From: Chionoecetes opilio
Lineage: Eukaryota > Arthropoda > Malacostraca > Decapoda > Majidae
DNA length: 64,000 bases
Assembly (NCBI GenBank): GCA_016584305.1
Contig: JACEEZ010009995.1
Span: 76,746 to 140,745, forward strand
Direction: 5' to 3'
Shown one piece after another: positions 1 to 20,939 of the stretch. A model generated the notes under the pieces. The model ran no database searches. It saw nothing but the letters and a program-made list of their open reading frames with translations, and was not told where the DNA came from. The position numbers and the translations under genes were made by a program. How positions within the stretch are numbered: position 1 is the stretch's first letter; every line of letters starts with the position of its first letter.

Positions 1-10475
<10,475 letters not shown>

Positions 10476-11143
10476 GGTGGTGGCCTGCTGTACACTGCCG
10501 CCCAATCCTCGCTGCACCACCACCGAACCCACCCCAACCTTGACACTCCTTGCTGGTTGCCGACTTTCAGCACCCAAATAACATATCTTTCTACAGGTTG
10601 AATATTTGTCTATAGGCTACAGTAATACAAAATATATATTTAACAGTCACAGGCAGCGTTCCCCTATTTACGAGGAAAGTTTTTTTTCTTCTTGAATCTG
10701 CACTTTTTTTAGCATGTAGTTCAATAGTCTTAGTGATATTGAAAATAAAACAATGAGAGTACTATTATCAAAATATAAATTGTTCTCTTCTTCGATACAT
10801 ACATAGTCTGTATAAAGCTGATGAGCATTACACAATATTTTACCTAGTAGAGCTGCAATCATGAGTCTATTACATTCGTTGTAAATATATATAAATTACT
10901 GAATTTCCAATTACATCTTTATTTATTCTTCTCTCATACAATTTTTTTGCTATGTCAATTTTGTTCTCCCTCCATCACATTTATCTAGTGTGATTATGTC
11001 GCCTCATTCTTCATAGCTGAAATCTATCAGGTTTGGCATCCATCTTATAGCTGCTCTTTGTACTTTCTCGATCCTCTCAAATATTATGTTTTCATACAGC
11101 TGCTGCATACTCCAGCATTGGTCTCATATATGAAGTAAATATC

Positions 11144-11213
<70 letters not shown>

Positions 11214-11400
11214 ATAAACGAAAAATACTTGCAATTGAGTAATAAATATGAAAATAGACAAATGGCAACCTAGTACAAGCATACAATATTCTTCCACCAA
11301 CCTTCAAGCTGCAAGTATTATTGGTCATGAATATACATTGACATGAATGAGAAATGGATATATAAAACATTATTTCCTTACGCAAGAGCAGAATACTATA
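10476..11400. other. NAMPT 5' flank with a (GT)n tract at 11147-11209
   Basis: Sequence upstream of the NAMPT start codon. The first ~100 bases on the minus strand are GC-rich and probably 5' UTR or proximal promoter; no TATA box was seen. Further out it is AT-rich and carries a 63-bp GT microsatellite. No gene was recognised. Confidence 0.5.
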
Positions 11401-11990
11401 AATCAATCAATCATTGGGGGCATACGCCGGGGGGCGCGTCGCCTCGCCCACCCTACGACGCCACTCCCGGGGGTCACCACGCGCGAGTTCCCATGCAGGC
11501 TCCTTTCCCATACCAAGCAGCTCTCGACAAGAAACATCAACTTGCCCCAGCCACGAGCCTTGTGGGCGCCCCCTTGGCCTCCTCCACGCCGGATTGTCTC
11601 TTACAGATACAACCCGATGGGAAGGATCGGTTTCAGGGTAGCGTGCCACATGCCCATATAGCCGAAGTTGGCGCTGACGGACTATGCAGGTAATAGGCCT
11701 CGATTCAGTCTCACGGTGCAATCGCTGATTTGACACGTAATCATCCCAGCGATACCCCATGATTCTGCGAAGACACTTATTACCAAAGGCATTGATTCGT
11801 CTCTTCAAGTCACTATTTAGTGTCCATGTCTCACAACCATAGAGTAAGACAGGGATCACAAGCGACTTGAAGATCCGGATCTTTGTCCTCCTGCACAGGT
11901 ACCGACAACGCCAAATACTCCCGCTGAGCGAGTCCATAACACCGTGGGCTATGCCAATCCGCCGTAAGACTTCTTGACGTGACCCGCCGT
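11401..11990 (-). mobile_element. RTE-like non-LTR retrotransposon, copy A (5'-truncated)
   Basis: Encodes the last ~176 residues of the same ORF seen intact at 21416-23398 (PVLLYGCETWTLNSDLK, LRRIMGYRWDD, LRLYGHVARYPETDPS, PRGRPQGSWLG). It ends in an ATTG/TGAT tetranucleotide tail. By eye it differs from copy B at only about half a dozen positions over ~590 bp, so both inserted recently. The 5' break lies just after 11990. Confidence 0.85.
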
Positions 11991-12136
11991 GTTTAGTCTA
12001 TAAAGTACTATAAAGTACTTTATAGTATTTTCTTTATAGTATAGTACTATTTAGTACTATAAAGCAAACGGAATATTGTGAAAGATTCTACACTGATATC
12101 CGTTGTTCGTCGTCGTTTGATTGGTAACATGAGCTA

Positions 12137-12799
12137 CCGTAGATAACAGTGAAGTCGCCAGTTCTACGTTTCTTTGTTATTTACAGACGTGTGGTGGCGT
12201 TAATACTTACATTTGTACATCCATGATTTCAGGAAAGTTAGAAGGGTCTATCTGGAAAGTCTGTGTCATATTGTGTCTTCATCTGTGTCATATTAGGGCT
12301 ATAAATGAACAAATTACAAAAATAAAACAGAGTGGTGACCTCACTATACCTACTACAGTAAATCCGCCAGCTAGTATTTTAACCCAACAGTTGAGTCGCC
12401 ACTCTGGGAAATTCAGGGAAATTAGAGGTAAAGTAAAACAAGTCTCTATATATATTAGCTGCGGAAGATGCTTGGATATATAAAAATTCCTCTGCCAACG
12501 TGAAAACAAATTCTATTAAAGTTTGAAAGATCTGGCAAGTCTGCGTCCTGTCGCCCGAAAAGCTACTGTTTACTGTCTGTCATCGCGCGAAGAAAAACGT
12601 GAGAAGCAAAATGCGCAACAGTTATACTTGCAGATACAAAGCATAAAACAACGCTGAAACAGAGTAGATTATACAGTCATGATATAAACTACTGTGTAAC
12701 ATCTTCAGTGGCACACAAAAATCAGTAGTGATGCTATAATTCGTAATATTTGGCGCCTGGCGACTTCACTGCAGGTGGCGACTTCACTGTTATCTACGG
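12137..12799. mobile_element. TA-flanked inverted-repeat MITE, copy 1
   Basis: Inverted ends CCGTAGATAACAGTGAAGTC (12137 inward) and the exact reverse complement ending at 12799, each bordered by TA, suggest a Tc1/mariner-type non-autonomous element. A shorter relative lies at 37367-37742. The left interior (about 12188-12270) contains a block also found in the Helitron family (CATCCATGATTTCAGG, AAAGTTAGAAGG). Confidence 0.75.
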
Positions 12800-12829
12800 T
12801 AACAATCCAGTGTACATGTAGTTGTAGAA

Positions 12830-12965
12830 AGCAGAGGTGGGCATCGCTATTTTTTTTTCCAATTCCGCAATCGCAATTCCGCAATTCCGACCAGCACCAG
12901 TCCGCAATCGCAATTTCGCAATTTTTTTCAGATAGGCCTTTTCGCAATCGCAATTCCGCAAACTA
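12830..12965. repeat. CGCAATTCCGCAA-rich repeat
   Basis: Repeated GCAATCGCAATTCCGCAA motifs. A second field of the same motifs lies at about 14995-15150, together with GGCGGTCCGCAA. They may be the ends of one large element, but I could not establish matched termini. Confidence 0.5.
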
Positions 12966-13329
12966 ATTTTGACACCTACAATTAAAACAAAAAATGTCTA
13001 TAGACTCTTAAACACCTACAATTAAAACAAAAAATGTCTCAAGACTTTTTATTAGTGTTTATTTTTAATACTTCTGTATTCCTATTGTTTCTGTCTATAC
13101 TTGTTACTTGTCATTCACAATTAAGTCTTTGTCTCTTTTAGTGTTTTTCTTTACTTTTACACTTCACAGTCTACTGGCTAGTAATCACTAGGTGACTAGG
13201 GTATCTATATGAAAGAGGGTAACGCCATTCATAGGCCCTATGTTAAACGCTACTGGGCGCCATCTTAGAGCCAGGGCCTCTTCGTTCACCCAAGACCCGG
13301 GGAAGTTCTCAAGGCATGACCCCGCAGTA

Positions 13330-13640
13330 TATCATGTTATACGTCATGTATAAAGGATATACTGTTATCTTCGGAAATGTTTGTTCTATAAGATTATCAC
13401 ATAAAACACAGTAAAACACATTAAATAAAGGTCATTATGAGACTCTGAAGAAATATGCATGAACTTAAAATTCACTTAAACGCATCGTCATGTAAAACTT
13501 TGTGGGACAACATATTACATGGAAGATATCAATAGAAGCAGAATTGTATTAGCTTTCCATTGATATATTTCGTTTTCTGATAAATGCAGTAGTACCTTAC
13601 AAAAATTAGCGTTAACTAAATAAATCGCCGCGCAGGCCGC
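13330..13640. mobile_element. Single arm of the fold-back family seen at 43004-43744
   Basis: Runs from GGATATACTGTTATCTTC through TTATGAGACTC and TCCATTGATATATTTCG to TTAGCGTTAACTAAATAAA. It matches one arm of the large inverted repeat at 43.0-43.7 kb with scattered differences. Only one arm is present. Confidence 0.65.
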
Positions 13641-13757
13641 TCTCTGTGATGACTGTGTTCACAAATAATCAAATATATATTGGATATATATCGCCTTTTA
13701 TTCAGCCTTTATAACAATTTTTCTATGTTTTAACTTTTAACTAGTAAATTAAAGGAT

Positions 13758-13852
13758 AATTTATAGTTTCACCCAACCAACGATTTTCTGATGCGCCTTA
13801 TGTATATAATAAGGCGCATCAGAAAATCGTTGGTTGGGTGAAACTATAAATT
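13758..13852. repeat. Perfect hairpin, 44-bp arms, 7-nt spacer
   Basis: AATTTATAGTTTCACCC...GCGCCTTAT (13758-13801) is followed after GTATATA by its exact reverse complement (13809-13852). No mismatch is seen over 44 bp. Confidence 0.95.
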
Positions 13853-14154
13853 GACCAAATTAAATTTACTAAATACTCAGTAGATAAGGAATAACTTACT
13901 TGTCCAAGTGACTCAAGTTAGCTGGAAGCTTCTTTCCACCTGTTTCCTGGCCCTGCCTGCTCTCACGCTCAGTGCTCTGGCTGAGGGGCTGAGTGCTGGG
14001 GAGATCATCCTGAGCCTCCAAGTCACTTCTGACACACTCCCCACTTCTAACACTATCAGTATCATATGTATACTCATACTCCTACTCCTAGGCGACGGAG
14101 ATGGCGACAAAAACTTGTCCATTCTGGTTAAATTTGCTAATTTTCAGAAGCAAA

Positions 14155-14401
14155 AATAGACTTAATAAACGGCGTTTAGTAAATAAACGGCTATTTTTGC
14201 TTCTGTCTAATTTGTAATTTCAGTAATTTCAATTTTGTCTTATATTTTGCAGATTGTGCTCATATAATTAGCGTTTACTAAACGCTAATTATATGAGCAC
14301 AATCTGCAAAATATAAGACAAATTTGAAATTACTGAAATTACAAATTAGACAGAAGCAAAAATAGCCGTTTATTTACTAAACGCCGTTTATTAAGCCTAT
14401 T
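14155..14401. repeat. Fold-back element, 123-bp arms with a 1-nt spacer
   Basis: Left arm 14155-14277 and right arm 14279-14401 are reverse complements with about two mismatches, separated by a single C. The ends carry AATAAACGG and CGTTTATT motifs. No coding is present. Confidence 0.95.
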
Positions 14402-14439
14402 GTTATCCTGTATATGTTAATAAATCAGTTTATTAACCA

Positions 14440-14492
14440 CAATAGACACTGGTTAGTGGTTACTAACCACTGCCAGTAACCAGTGTCTATTG
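14440..14492. repeat. Short nested hairpin
   Basis: CAATAGACACTGGTTA and its exact complement TAACCAGTGTCTATTG enclose an inner GTGGTTA/TAACCAC pair. Confidence 0.9.
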
Positions 14493-14994
14493 TCTAATTT
14501 GTGCAATCTTAGTACTTCACTAACACAACAACAGTATGTGTAGGATAAATCAGTAATCACATACACGGCCAGCGTAGTGAGCGTACACGCTCTCAATCCC
14601 AAGTCCCAGAACGCACTGACTGAGTGAGTGTCACTGAGTGACTGTGCTACACTAGCTACAACACTAGCTAGCGATGCTTGGACGATGCTTGCTTGGTCTT
14701 GGTACGAAGACCGTTTTTCTCGCAATTGAAAACTGATTGGTTTCTGCGACAAAAACACAACAAGCTTGGTAGGGGCCGAAATAATAATCAGTCCAAAACA
14801 TTGCAAACAATATCACAAAGTAGTATAACACACATTTCAGCAAGTGTTATTGAAGTGGTCTTCGTAATCCAAGACGGTGCTTGGACGACAAAAACACGGC
14901 TCATTGGCAATTGGCAGTGTCGTCTCCACCATATTTGGTGGGAACTTATGTTCACGCAGGCACTTGCCATTTTGAAGATGGTGATCGTCACAAT

Positions 14995-15150
14995 TATTGC
15001 GATTGCGTTTCAAAATTTTGGCGGTCCGCAACCCGCAATTCCGCATTTTTTTCAGGCATCCGTAATTGCGCAATTCCGCAACCGAATTACCCATTCCGCA
15101 AGTTATTGCGATTGCGCTTTAAAGTTTTGGCGGTCCGCAATTCGCAATGG
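14995..15150. repeat. Second CGCAATTCCGCAA repeat field
   Basis: Contains two copies of TTATTGCGATTGCG and of TTTTGGCGGTCCGCAA. It is related to 12830-12965. Confidence 0.5.
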
Positions 15151-15224
15151 GCCCCAGACATAACTAAGTCACGGTTTGTTTACATCGGTGCATTGTGGGG
15201 ATAAGGCGGGGTCGCCGCGGGTGG

Positions 15225-15631
15225 ACCTACGAAGGGAAAACTACGGCGATGGAAGAATTTCGAGTTATTTTGCGCGAAATTGATATTCCAGGTGCTATAT
15301 TACTGTGCTCTGTTCTCGCTGACAACACTATAGAGAAGACCTGAGGTAATGGCTGATGTGTAGAGGCTTCTAAACCAAGAAAACAGAGTCATAACAGAGC
15401 CTCGTCAAAAGGTAAGCAACTGGTAGGTACGTAATGTGTCCCTATCACTTGCTTACTTCTTAATGAGACTCTGCTGTGACTGTTTTCCTGGTTTAGAAGC
15501 CTTTGCACATCAACCATCACCTCAGGTCTTCTCTATGTTGTCAGCGAGCACGGAAATATAGCACCTGGAATATCAATTTCGCCCAAAACAACTCGAAATT
15601 TTTTCATCGTCGTAGTCTTCTCTTTGTAGGT
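15225..15631. repeat. Large imperfect inverted repeat (fold-back element)
   Basis: Left ACCTACGAAGGGAAAACTAC...GATATTCCAGGTGCTATATT pairs with right AATATAGCACCTGGAATATC...TTGTAGGT. Further paired blocks include AGAAGACCTGAGGT and GGCTTCTAAACCA. Arms are about 180 bp around a spacer near 15410-15440. No coding is present. Confidence 0.85.
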
Positions 15632-15774
15632 TATAGTACATATTCATGGTTATGATAGTATTAAAATACCTTATTAATTGAGTTCCTTTTGTTGTCTTTC
15701 CTCATAATAAGTAGTGCTACATCATGGTTTAAGTGTTACTTGACGAGCCAAAGAATACTCTTGAGTCTATACCA

Positions 15775-16205
15775 ACATCATCAACCTTTGCTTTGATTTA
15801 TCTTATTACTCCATCCATAAACAAGTTGCATAACCACCGTGACATTATCCATCTTATTGGTACCTGGTACTGTCGTCTACCGATATTTTTATCCCTACAC
15901 AAATCGGGAAAACTCGCCGGCGGTAATGGCTAGGTTAGATTTTGCTTTGTTTTATCTTATTACTCCATCCATAAACAAGTTGCATAACCACGGTGACATT
16001 ACCCATCCTTGCCTCATGGTACCTGGTACTCTCGTCTACCGAAATGGTCGTCCCTACATAAATCGGGAAAGCTCGCCGACGGTAATGGTTAGGTTAGGGG
16101 TAATAATGGACGAGAGTTTCGCGGTCGTTTTCAGAGACACAGACTATTTTTTCTTGGCCTACAATAGGTGCTTGTTCTAATGGAGATAGTTTTATTTTGT
16201 GCAGT
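15775..16205. repeat. Tandem duplication of about 155 bp plus dispersed repeat
   Basis: TCTTATTACTCCATCCATAA...GGTAATGG occurs at about 15797-15930 and again about 155 bp downstream. The adjoining block TAATGGACGAGAGTTT...GGAGATAGTTTTATTTTG at 16107-16203 recurs directly at 16562-16655. Part of it recurs inverted at 16800-16840. Confidence 0.75.
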
Positions 16206-16694
16206 GTTAGCCCCCGAGTGTGTGTGTGTCTGACCTAATGAGCGAACGCGCAGTTCTCGTCCACTATAACGGCGCCAGCCCCGTACCGCCGCGGCCACGG
16301 GTACGGCGCGGGCCACAGTGGTCCCTAGAAGCTACTCTCGGGGATTACAGGAAGTTTAAATTAATCAAAAACCTTTGGCCTAATCAAAAAACCTTTCTTA
16401 ATTAGGTATATTGAATTGAAAGTAGTTAGTTTCGTACACAGATTTTGAGTATTTTCGTACATACCTGGTGTCGTTTCGTAACTCTAGTAGTCAAGTTCAA
16501 CTCTGAGCTGAGTGTACGAAACGACTATGGTTTCATATAGACTACGAAACAACTTTTGGTAATAATGGACGAGAGTTTTGCGGTCGTTTTAAGAGACCAA
16601 CTATTTTTTCTTGGCCTACAATAGGTGCTTGTTGCAATGGAGATAGTTTTATTTTGCGCAAACCCCCCCCCCCCCAAAAAAAAAAAAAATAATA

Positions 16695-16780
16695 TTAATG
16701 AAACCTAACCTAACCTTATAGGTTTTAGTGAAACCTAACCTAACCTTATAGGTTTTAATGAAACCTAACCTAACTTTAAC
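16695..16780. repeat. Minisatellite carrying CCTAA (TTAGG) telomere-type motifs
   Basis: Three units of AATGAAACCTAACCTAACC plus TTATAGGTTTTAGTG. CCTAACCTAACC is the complement of the arthropod telomere motif. Other short TTAGG runs are at 18675-18698 and near 39378-39390. Confidence 0.7.
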
Positions 16781-17144
16781 CACAAAGTTTACTTTTTTTT
16801 CTTCGCAAAATAAAGCTATCTCCATTAGAACAAGCACCGCTTATTAGGAAGCGCTATGATAATTTGTATCATAACCGCACTCAGGTCTGCTTCCGTTCCC
16901 CACTAATTGTTAAAAAGTATAAAAAAATATACTTATATCTATATCTACTTATTCTAAAAAAGTATACCATATCCACCTTTATTTTTTTTTTAACTAGTAG
17001 TTGGGTGACTGGAGTGGGTAGATGGATTAAGAGTGGATGGGCTGGGTGGGGTGTGGGTGTGGGTGTCTGGGTGTGTGTGGGTGTGGGTGGGTGTGGATGG
17101 GTGTGTGTGGTGGGTGGTGGGTGTGTGTGTGTGGTGTTACTCAC

Positions 17145-17337
17145 AGGTGGAAAGATTTGCCACTTCCAGGTCCTGGTCTGTTTGTACAGGACATAGCAGC
17201 ACAGCTTGGCATGACGAGGCGATAACACAGCCAGACAGCAACGCGAGCCGCAGAAACAAGGCATTGTTTTGGTTACGGCAAGATGGCGGACAGTTGGAAC
17301 CAGTGCTGAGCCAGGCTTCCGCGATCCATGTTATATA
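17145..17337 (-). promoter_or_regulatory. Candidate TATA promoter and first exon (weak)
   Basis: On the minus strand TATATAA (17337-17331) precedes by about 70 bases an ATG at 17264. That ATG opens a frame of 40 codons to a consensus donor CCT|GTGAGTA at 17145/17144. In the next frame the same bases read like a signal peptide (ALFLRLALLSGCVIASS) but lack an ATG. No downstream exon was found. The complementary strand carries AAGATGGCGGAC, which fits a YY1-type promoter motif. This could be a real first exon or chance. Confidence 0.25.
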
Positions 17338-17368
17338 GATCAGTGGTTACACCCTGTATTATAATATA

Positions 17369-17965
17369 CTAGCCGCAAAGCCGCCCTCCGGGCGGACTTT
17401 TTTGGCTAGCTCCTGCGGAGGGCTATTGGTGGGGCTTCGGCCCACCACCTGTGTTTGGTGGGCCGAAGGCCCACCAAACACAGACTCTCCAGATAGCCCC
17501 TTCTAGCTTTCCTGAAATCATGGATGTAGAAATGTATGTATTAACGCCAACCTATTCACATCACCCCCAACCCATTCACTCACCCATTACCCATCACCCC
17601 CCACCCCCCACCCATTCACTCACCCATTATCCATCACCATACACCCATTCACTCACGCATTACCCATCACCCCCCATCTATTCCCTCACCCATCACCCCT
17701 CACCCATTAGCCATCAACCCACCCATTACCCATCACCCTACATCAAGGTTTCCTCAATTCTCGCAACCCACTTTTTTTTTCACAATTCTCGCTAATAGGC
17801 TGCTAAAAAAAGAAAAAGAAAAAAGCGATCGGATCATCTCATAAATGGGCTTAAAACCTTCCCCTGCTCGAGCCGGTTCCAAAACTGTGCCATATGAGGG
17901 GATTCCGCCCCAGGGGGCGGCAGCTGGAGCGGACACACACACACTTTCGCTTATATTATTATAGA
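17369..17965 (-). mobile_element. Non-autonomous Helitron, copy 2
   Basis: In plus coordinates it starts CTAGCCGCAAAGCCGCC after A17368 and ends TATATTATTATAGA before T17966, i.e. TC...CTAG on the minus strand inserted at A^T. Hairpin modules are followed by a short minisatellite (CCCATTCACTCACCCATTA) and the conserved CTCGCAACCCACTTTTTT end block. Confidence 0.85.
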
Positions 17966-18357
17966 TGTATATAAATACAATGTATTTAAATACTCTTTAA
18001 AATATTTAATTACTGTATTTAGATACATGAAAACTAATGTATTTATAAATAGATTTCTTAATACACAAATGTATTTAAATACAAATGTATTCAAATACTG
18101 CCCAGCTCTGGCTATATAGTATATATCTATCTAAACTGTCTTTCCCAGGAATCTCAGGAACTCTTTGTCCAAAAATAAATGTTAAAAGAAAATTTGAATC
18201 AAATTATTGTTATTTTCCATATTTAGAGGTTACATTATACATACTAATTACTGATACAAAAAAGGAATGGCCTACGCCACATAACACTTTATTTTAGGGG
18301 GGTCTATGCTGTACGGTAGGGGTTACGAATTGTAAAAAAAAAAGAGATGGCTGACGC

Positions 18358-19065
18358 CAGGGGCGGATTTATGGTGTGCGGGGCCCTAGGCCGGTGGGAG
18401 TGCGGGGCCCTGAATGAAATGTGGGGTAAATTTCTAGAGTCCTTTCCCGCCCTTATTAGCGTTTCTTTTTTCTCCAGACCTTCACAGACCCCTTCAGATA
18501 CCTCTAAAACATAATTATAAAGTGGGGGAGAGAGGCCCCCTTCAACGCCCCCTCCCCCCTACATTACCCCCGCCCTGGATCCCCTAAAATAAAATTTCTA
18601 ACCTAACCTCACTGCAACCTAACCAATAACCTTCTAACGAGATCTAAGGGTGGGAAAGGACTACAATTTTACCAGGTTAGGTTAGGTTAGGTTAGTAATT
18701 TATTTTTTATTTTTTAATCTATCCCCCACTTATTATTACGTTTTAGAGGTATCTGAAGGGATTTGTGAAGGTCTGGATAAAATAAAACCCCTAATAAGGG
18801 CGAGAAAGGTCTCTAGAATTTTACCACATGTGATTCAGATTTCATATTAGTTTAACTGAAACTTTTTCCACCCATATTTTATATTATGTTGGTACTAATT
18901 TGTGGCATATTATGGCACATGCAATGTAACAGGTGTTCGAGCGAATAAGAAATGTCCAGCATTCAGATTTTCATTGAAAACATATTTTTTCCTCTGGGGT
19001 GCAGGGCCCTTGCGGGAGCGGGCCTAGGCCATGGTCTACTCGGTCCCCCCTTAAATCCGCCACTG
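18358..19065. mobile_element. hAT-like element containing an internal fold-back
   Basis: Ends CAGGGGCGGATTTA and TAAATCCGCCACTG. Flanking octamers GCTGACGC (18350-18357) and GCCGACGC (19066-19073) differ at one base. Inside, 18420-18530 and 18720-18830 are inverted (CAGACCTTCACAGACCC / GATTTGTGAAGGTCTG), with four GGTTA units between the arms. The element interrupts a tandem repeat (CTTTATTTTAGGGGGGTC) seen at 18286, 19084 and 19161. Confidence 0.8.
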
Positions 19066-19234
19066 GCCGACGCCACAGGAAACTTTATTTTAGGGGGGTC
19101 TATGCTGTACGGCAGGGGTTAAAGAATTGTAAAATAAAGAAATGGCCGACGATATAGGACACTTTATTTTAGGGGGGTCGATGCTGCAGAGGTTAATAAT
19201 TGTCTGAGAATGGACAAGTAAAAAAAAACACGAA

Positions 19235-19390
19235 AAAATCAAATACCGATACCGGCAATACCGGTTTTTTGGACACAGTATCGGTACACCGGTATCGTAA
19301 CTGATGCCGGTGTGAGGACGTACCGGTATTATTTCCGTAAACCGGTGTCGGCAATACCGGTATTTTCTTGATACCGCACAACCCTAGTGT
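19235..19390. repeat. ATACCGG-rich dispersed repeat
   Basis: Many ATACCGG/CCGGTAT units in both orientations, ending in GCACAACCCTAG. It resembles a short interspersed repeat but no target duplication is visible. Confidence 0.5.
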
Positions 19391-19698
19391 GTGTGTGTGC
19401 CTCAATAAATGTTTCGACGCACACATAGTTTACCGGAGAGGCTGTGGAATGAATAATCTTGTCTTATTTATGCCAGGAAGATACTATATATAGACTACCA
19501 AGATAAGAAGCAGCAAAGAGAGGGACACCCACTCATGGCCTCATCACATCTGCCTATCCCATCCACGCGCCTCCACTCCCTGTCTGCCGCACTCTCACAA
19601 CCCTCACCCTGTCCACACATGTCTGAATTTGCTTTATAGCTGACTAACTAGACGACAACAACAACTACTATGAAAAAAAAATAAGCACAGAAACAATA

Positions 19699-20067
19699 CA
19701 GGAGAACCTGGTTTATCCGGCACCCACGGGGGGGAGCGCATGCCGGATAACTCATTTTGCCGTTGTTTTGAGAGTTACCCTTATGGAATCGCCCAAAATC
19801 CCCTTTTTTTTTTTTTTTTTTTTTTTTTCCCCCATCACAAGGAACTGGCCAAGGGCACAACAAAAATGGGTAACACAAAGGCCGCTTAGTTGCCAGTCCC
19901 TATAAAGAAGACAGTAAGAGAATAAAATAAAAAAGTGGGGTGAGCCAATTTAGTTCGGGAGGTGTCTTGTTACTCTTCTTTTGAAAAGATGTAAGTCATA
20001 GGAAAGTGGAAAAATAGAAACAGGAAGAGAGTTCCAGAGTTTATCAGTGAAAAAAAAAAAAAAAAAG

Positions 20068-20117
<50 letters not shown>

Positions 20118-20187
20118 CCTGGGTCGAATAGTGCCGTTGTTTTGAGGCTGCCGTTGTTTTAAATGCCGGTTAAACGAGGTTCTCCTG
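19699..20187. mobile_element. Tigger/pogo-like MITE with LINE fragment and poly(A) inside
   Basis: Inverted ends CAGGAGAACCTGGTTTATCC and the complement of CAGGAGAACCTCGTTTAACC, each bordered by TA, fit a Tc1/mariner Tigger-type element. Inside, on the minus strand, lies a LINE C-terminal piece (KLWNSLPVSIF, LSYDLHLFKRRVTRHL; about 20040-19950). Long A/T runs are at 19804-19828 and 20050-20116. This looks like a retro-insertion nested in the MITE. Confidence 0.7.
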
Positions 20188-20939
20188 TATAAGGTGAACT
20201 GATTACATGGGTATTCTGTATACTTATGAAAACCGTACTTTTTATGATTGTGTCCGTCTATCACTGATGAATAGTTGACTGGTACCTAGGGAGTCATTGT
20301 GTCCTTCAAAATAATTACAGTTCAATCTTTCTGGCAATTACCGGACCAACATTTTGAGATGCAACATTGAAGTTACTTAAATGAAGAATAAATATGGCTC
20401 ACAATATCAAGGCCACTGAAATCATCCCGGTATATAACTGACTAGACTCAAATAAATATAGAATGATAACACAAAAGATGTGTTTAACAAGTATGATGAT
20501 TTCCAATTTTACACAAACCTATCAATTACTGAAGAAACTTTTCAGTACTGTACTTCATTAGTCACCGTGAGGGGCTGGGTGCGTGGCTCAGCAGAGACGT
20601 GTGGCCCATGGCTGCAAGGGTGTCGGTCCGCACCCTGCTCAGAACAACTACTGGGTAAGAAAGGTAACACTCTCTTGTAGTGCTCTAAAACAATACTCAA
20701 ATAGCCGCTGTTACTTGGTCTTGTGGACATTCTTTGATTTATGCACGTATTTTTCCTTCACAGATTGCACTTGTATAAACAAATGTACAATGTTTTCTGA
20801 TGAACCTTTTGCCAAGTCCTCTTTATCATTCCAGATTCCTCCACATAGACTAGAAACACAACTGATGTGGTACTCAAGCAGCATTCGTGTCTCCTCAATC
20901 CAGTTCTCAAACTTGAACCTGGGGTGATTTGGTGTTCCC

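Noticed and set aside
15775..16205. CRISPR-like array
   Set aside because: Only two to three long direct copies without regular spacers in a eukaryotic genome; these are ordinary duplications.
16691..16780. Chromosome end (telomere)
   Set aside because: CCTAA motifs are only two to four units long, embedded in other repeats and flanked by unique sequence on both sides.
20566..20680. tRNA-like or SINE head near GGGTGCGTGGCTCAGCAG
   Set aside because: No B box (GGTTCGANNCC) at the right distance and no clover-leaf pairing could be drawn.
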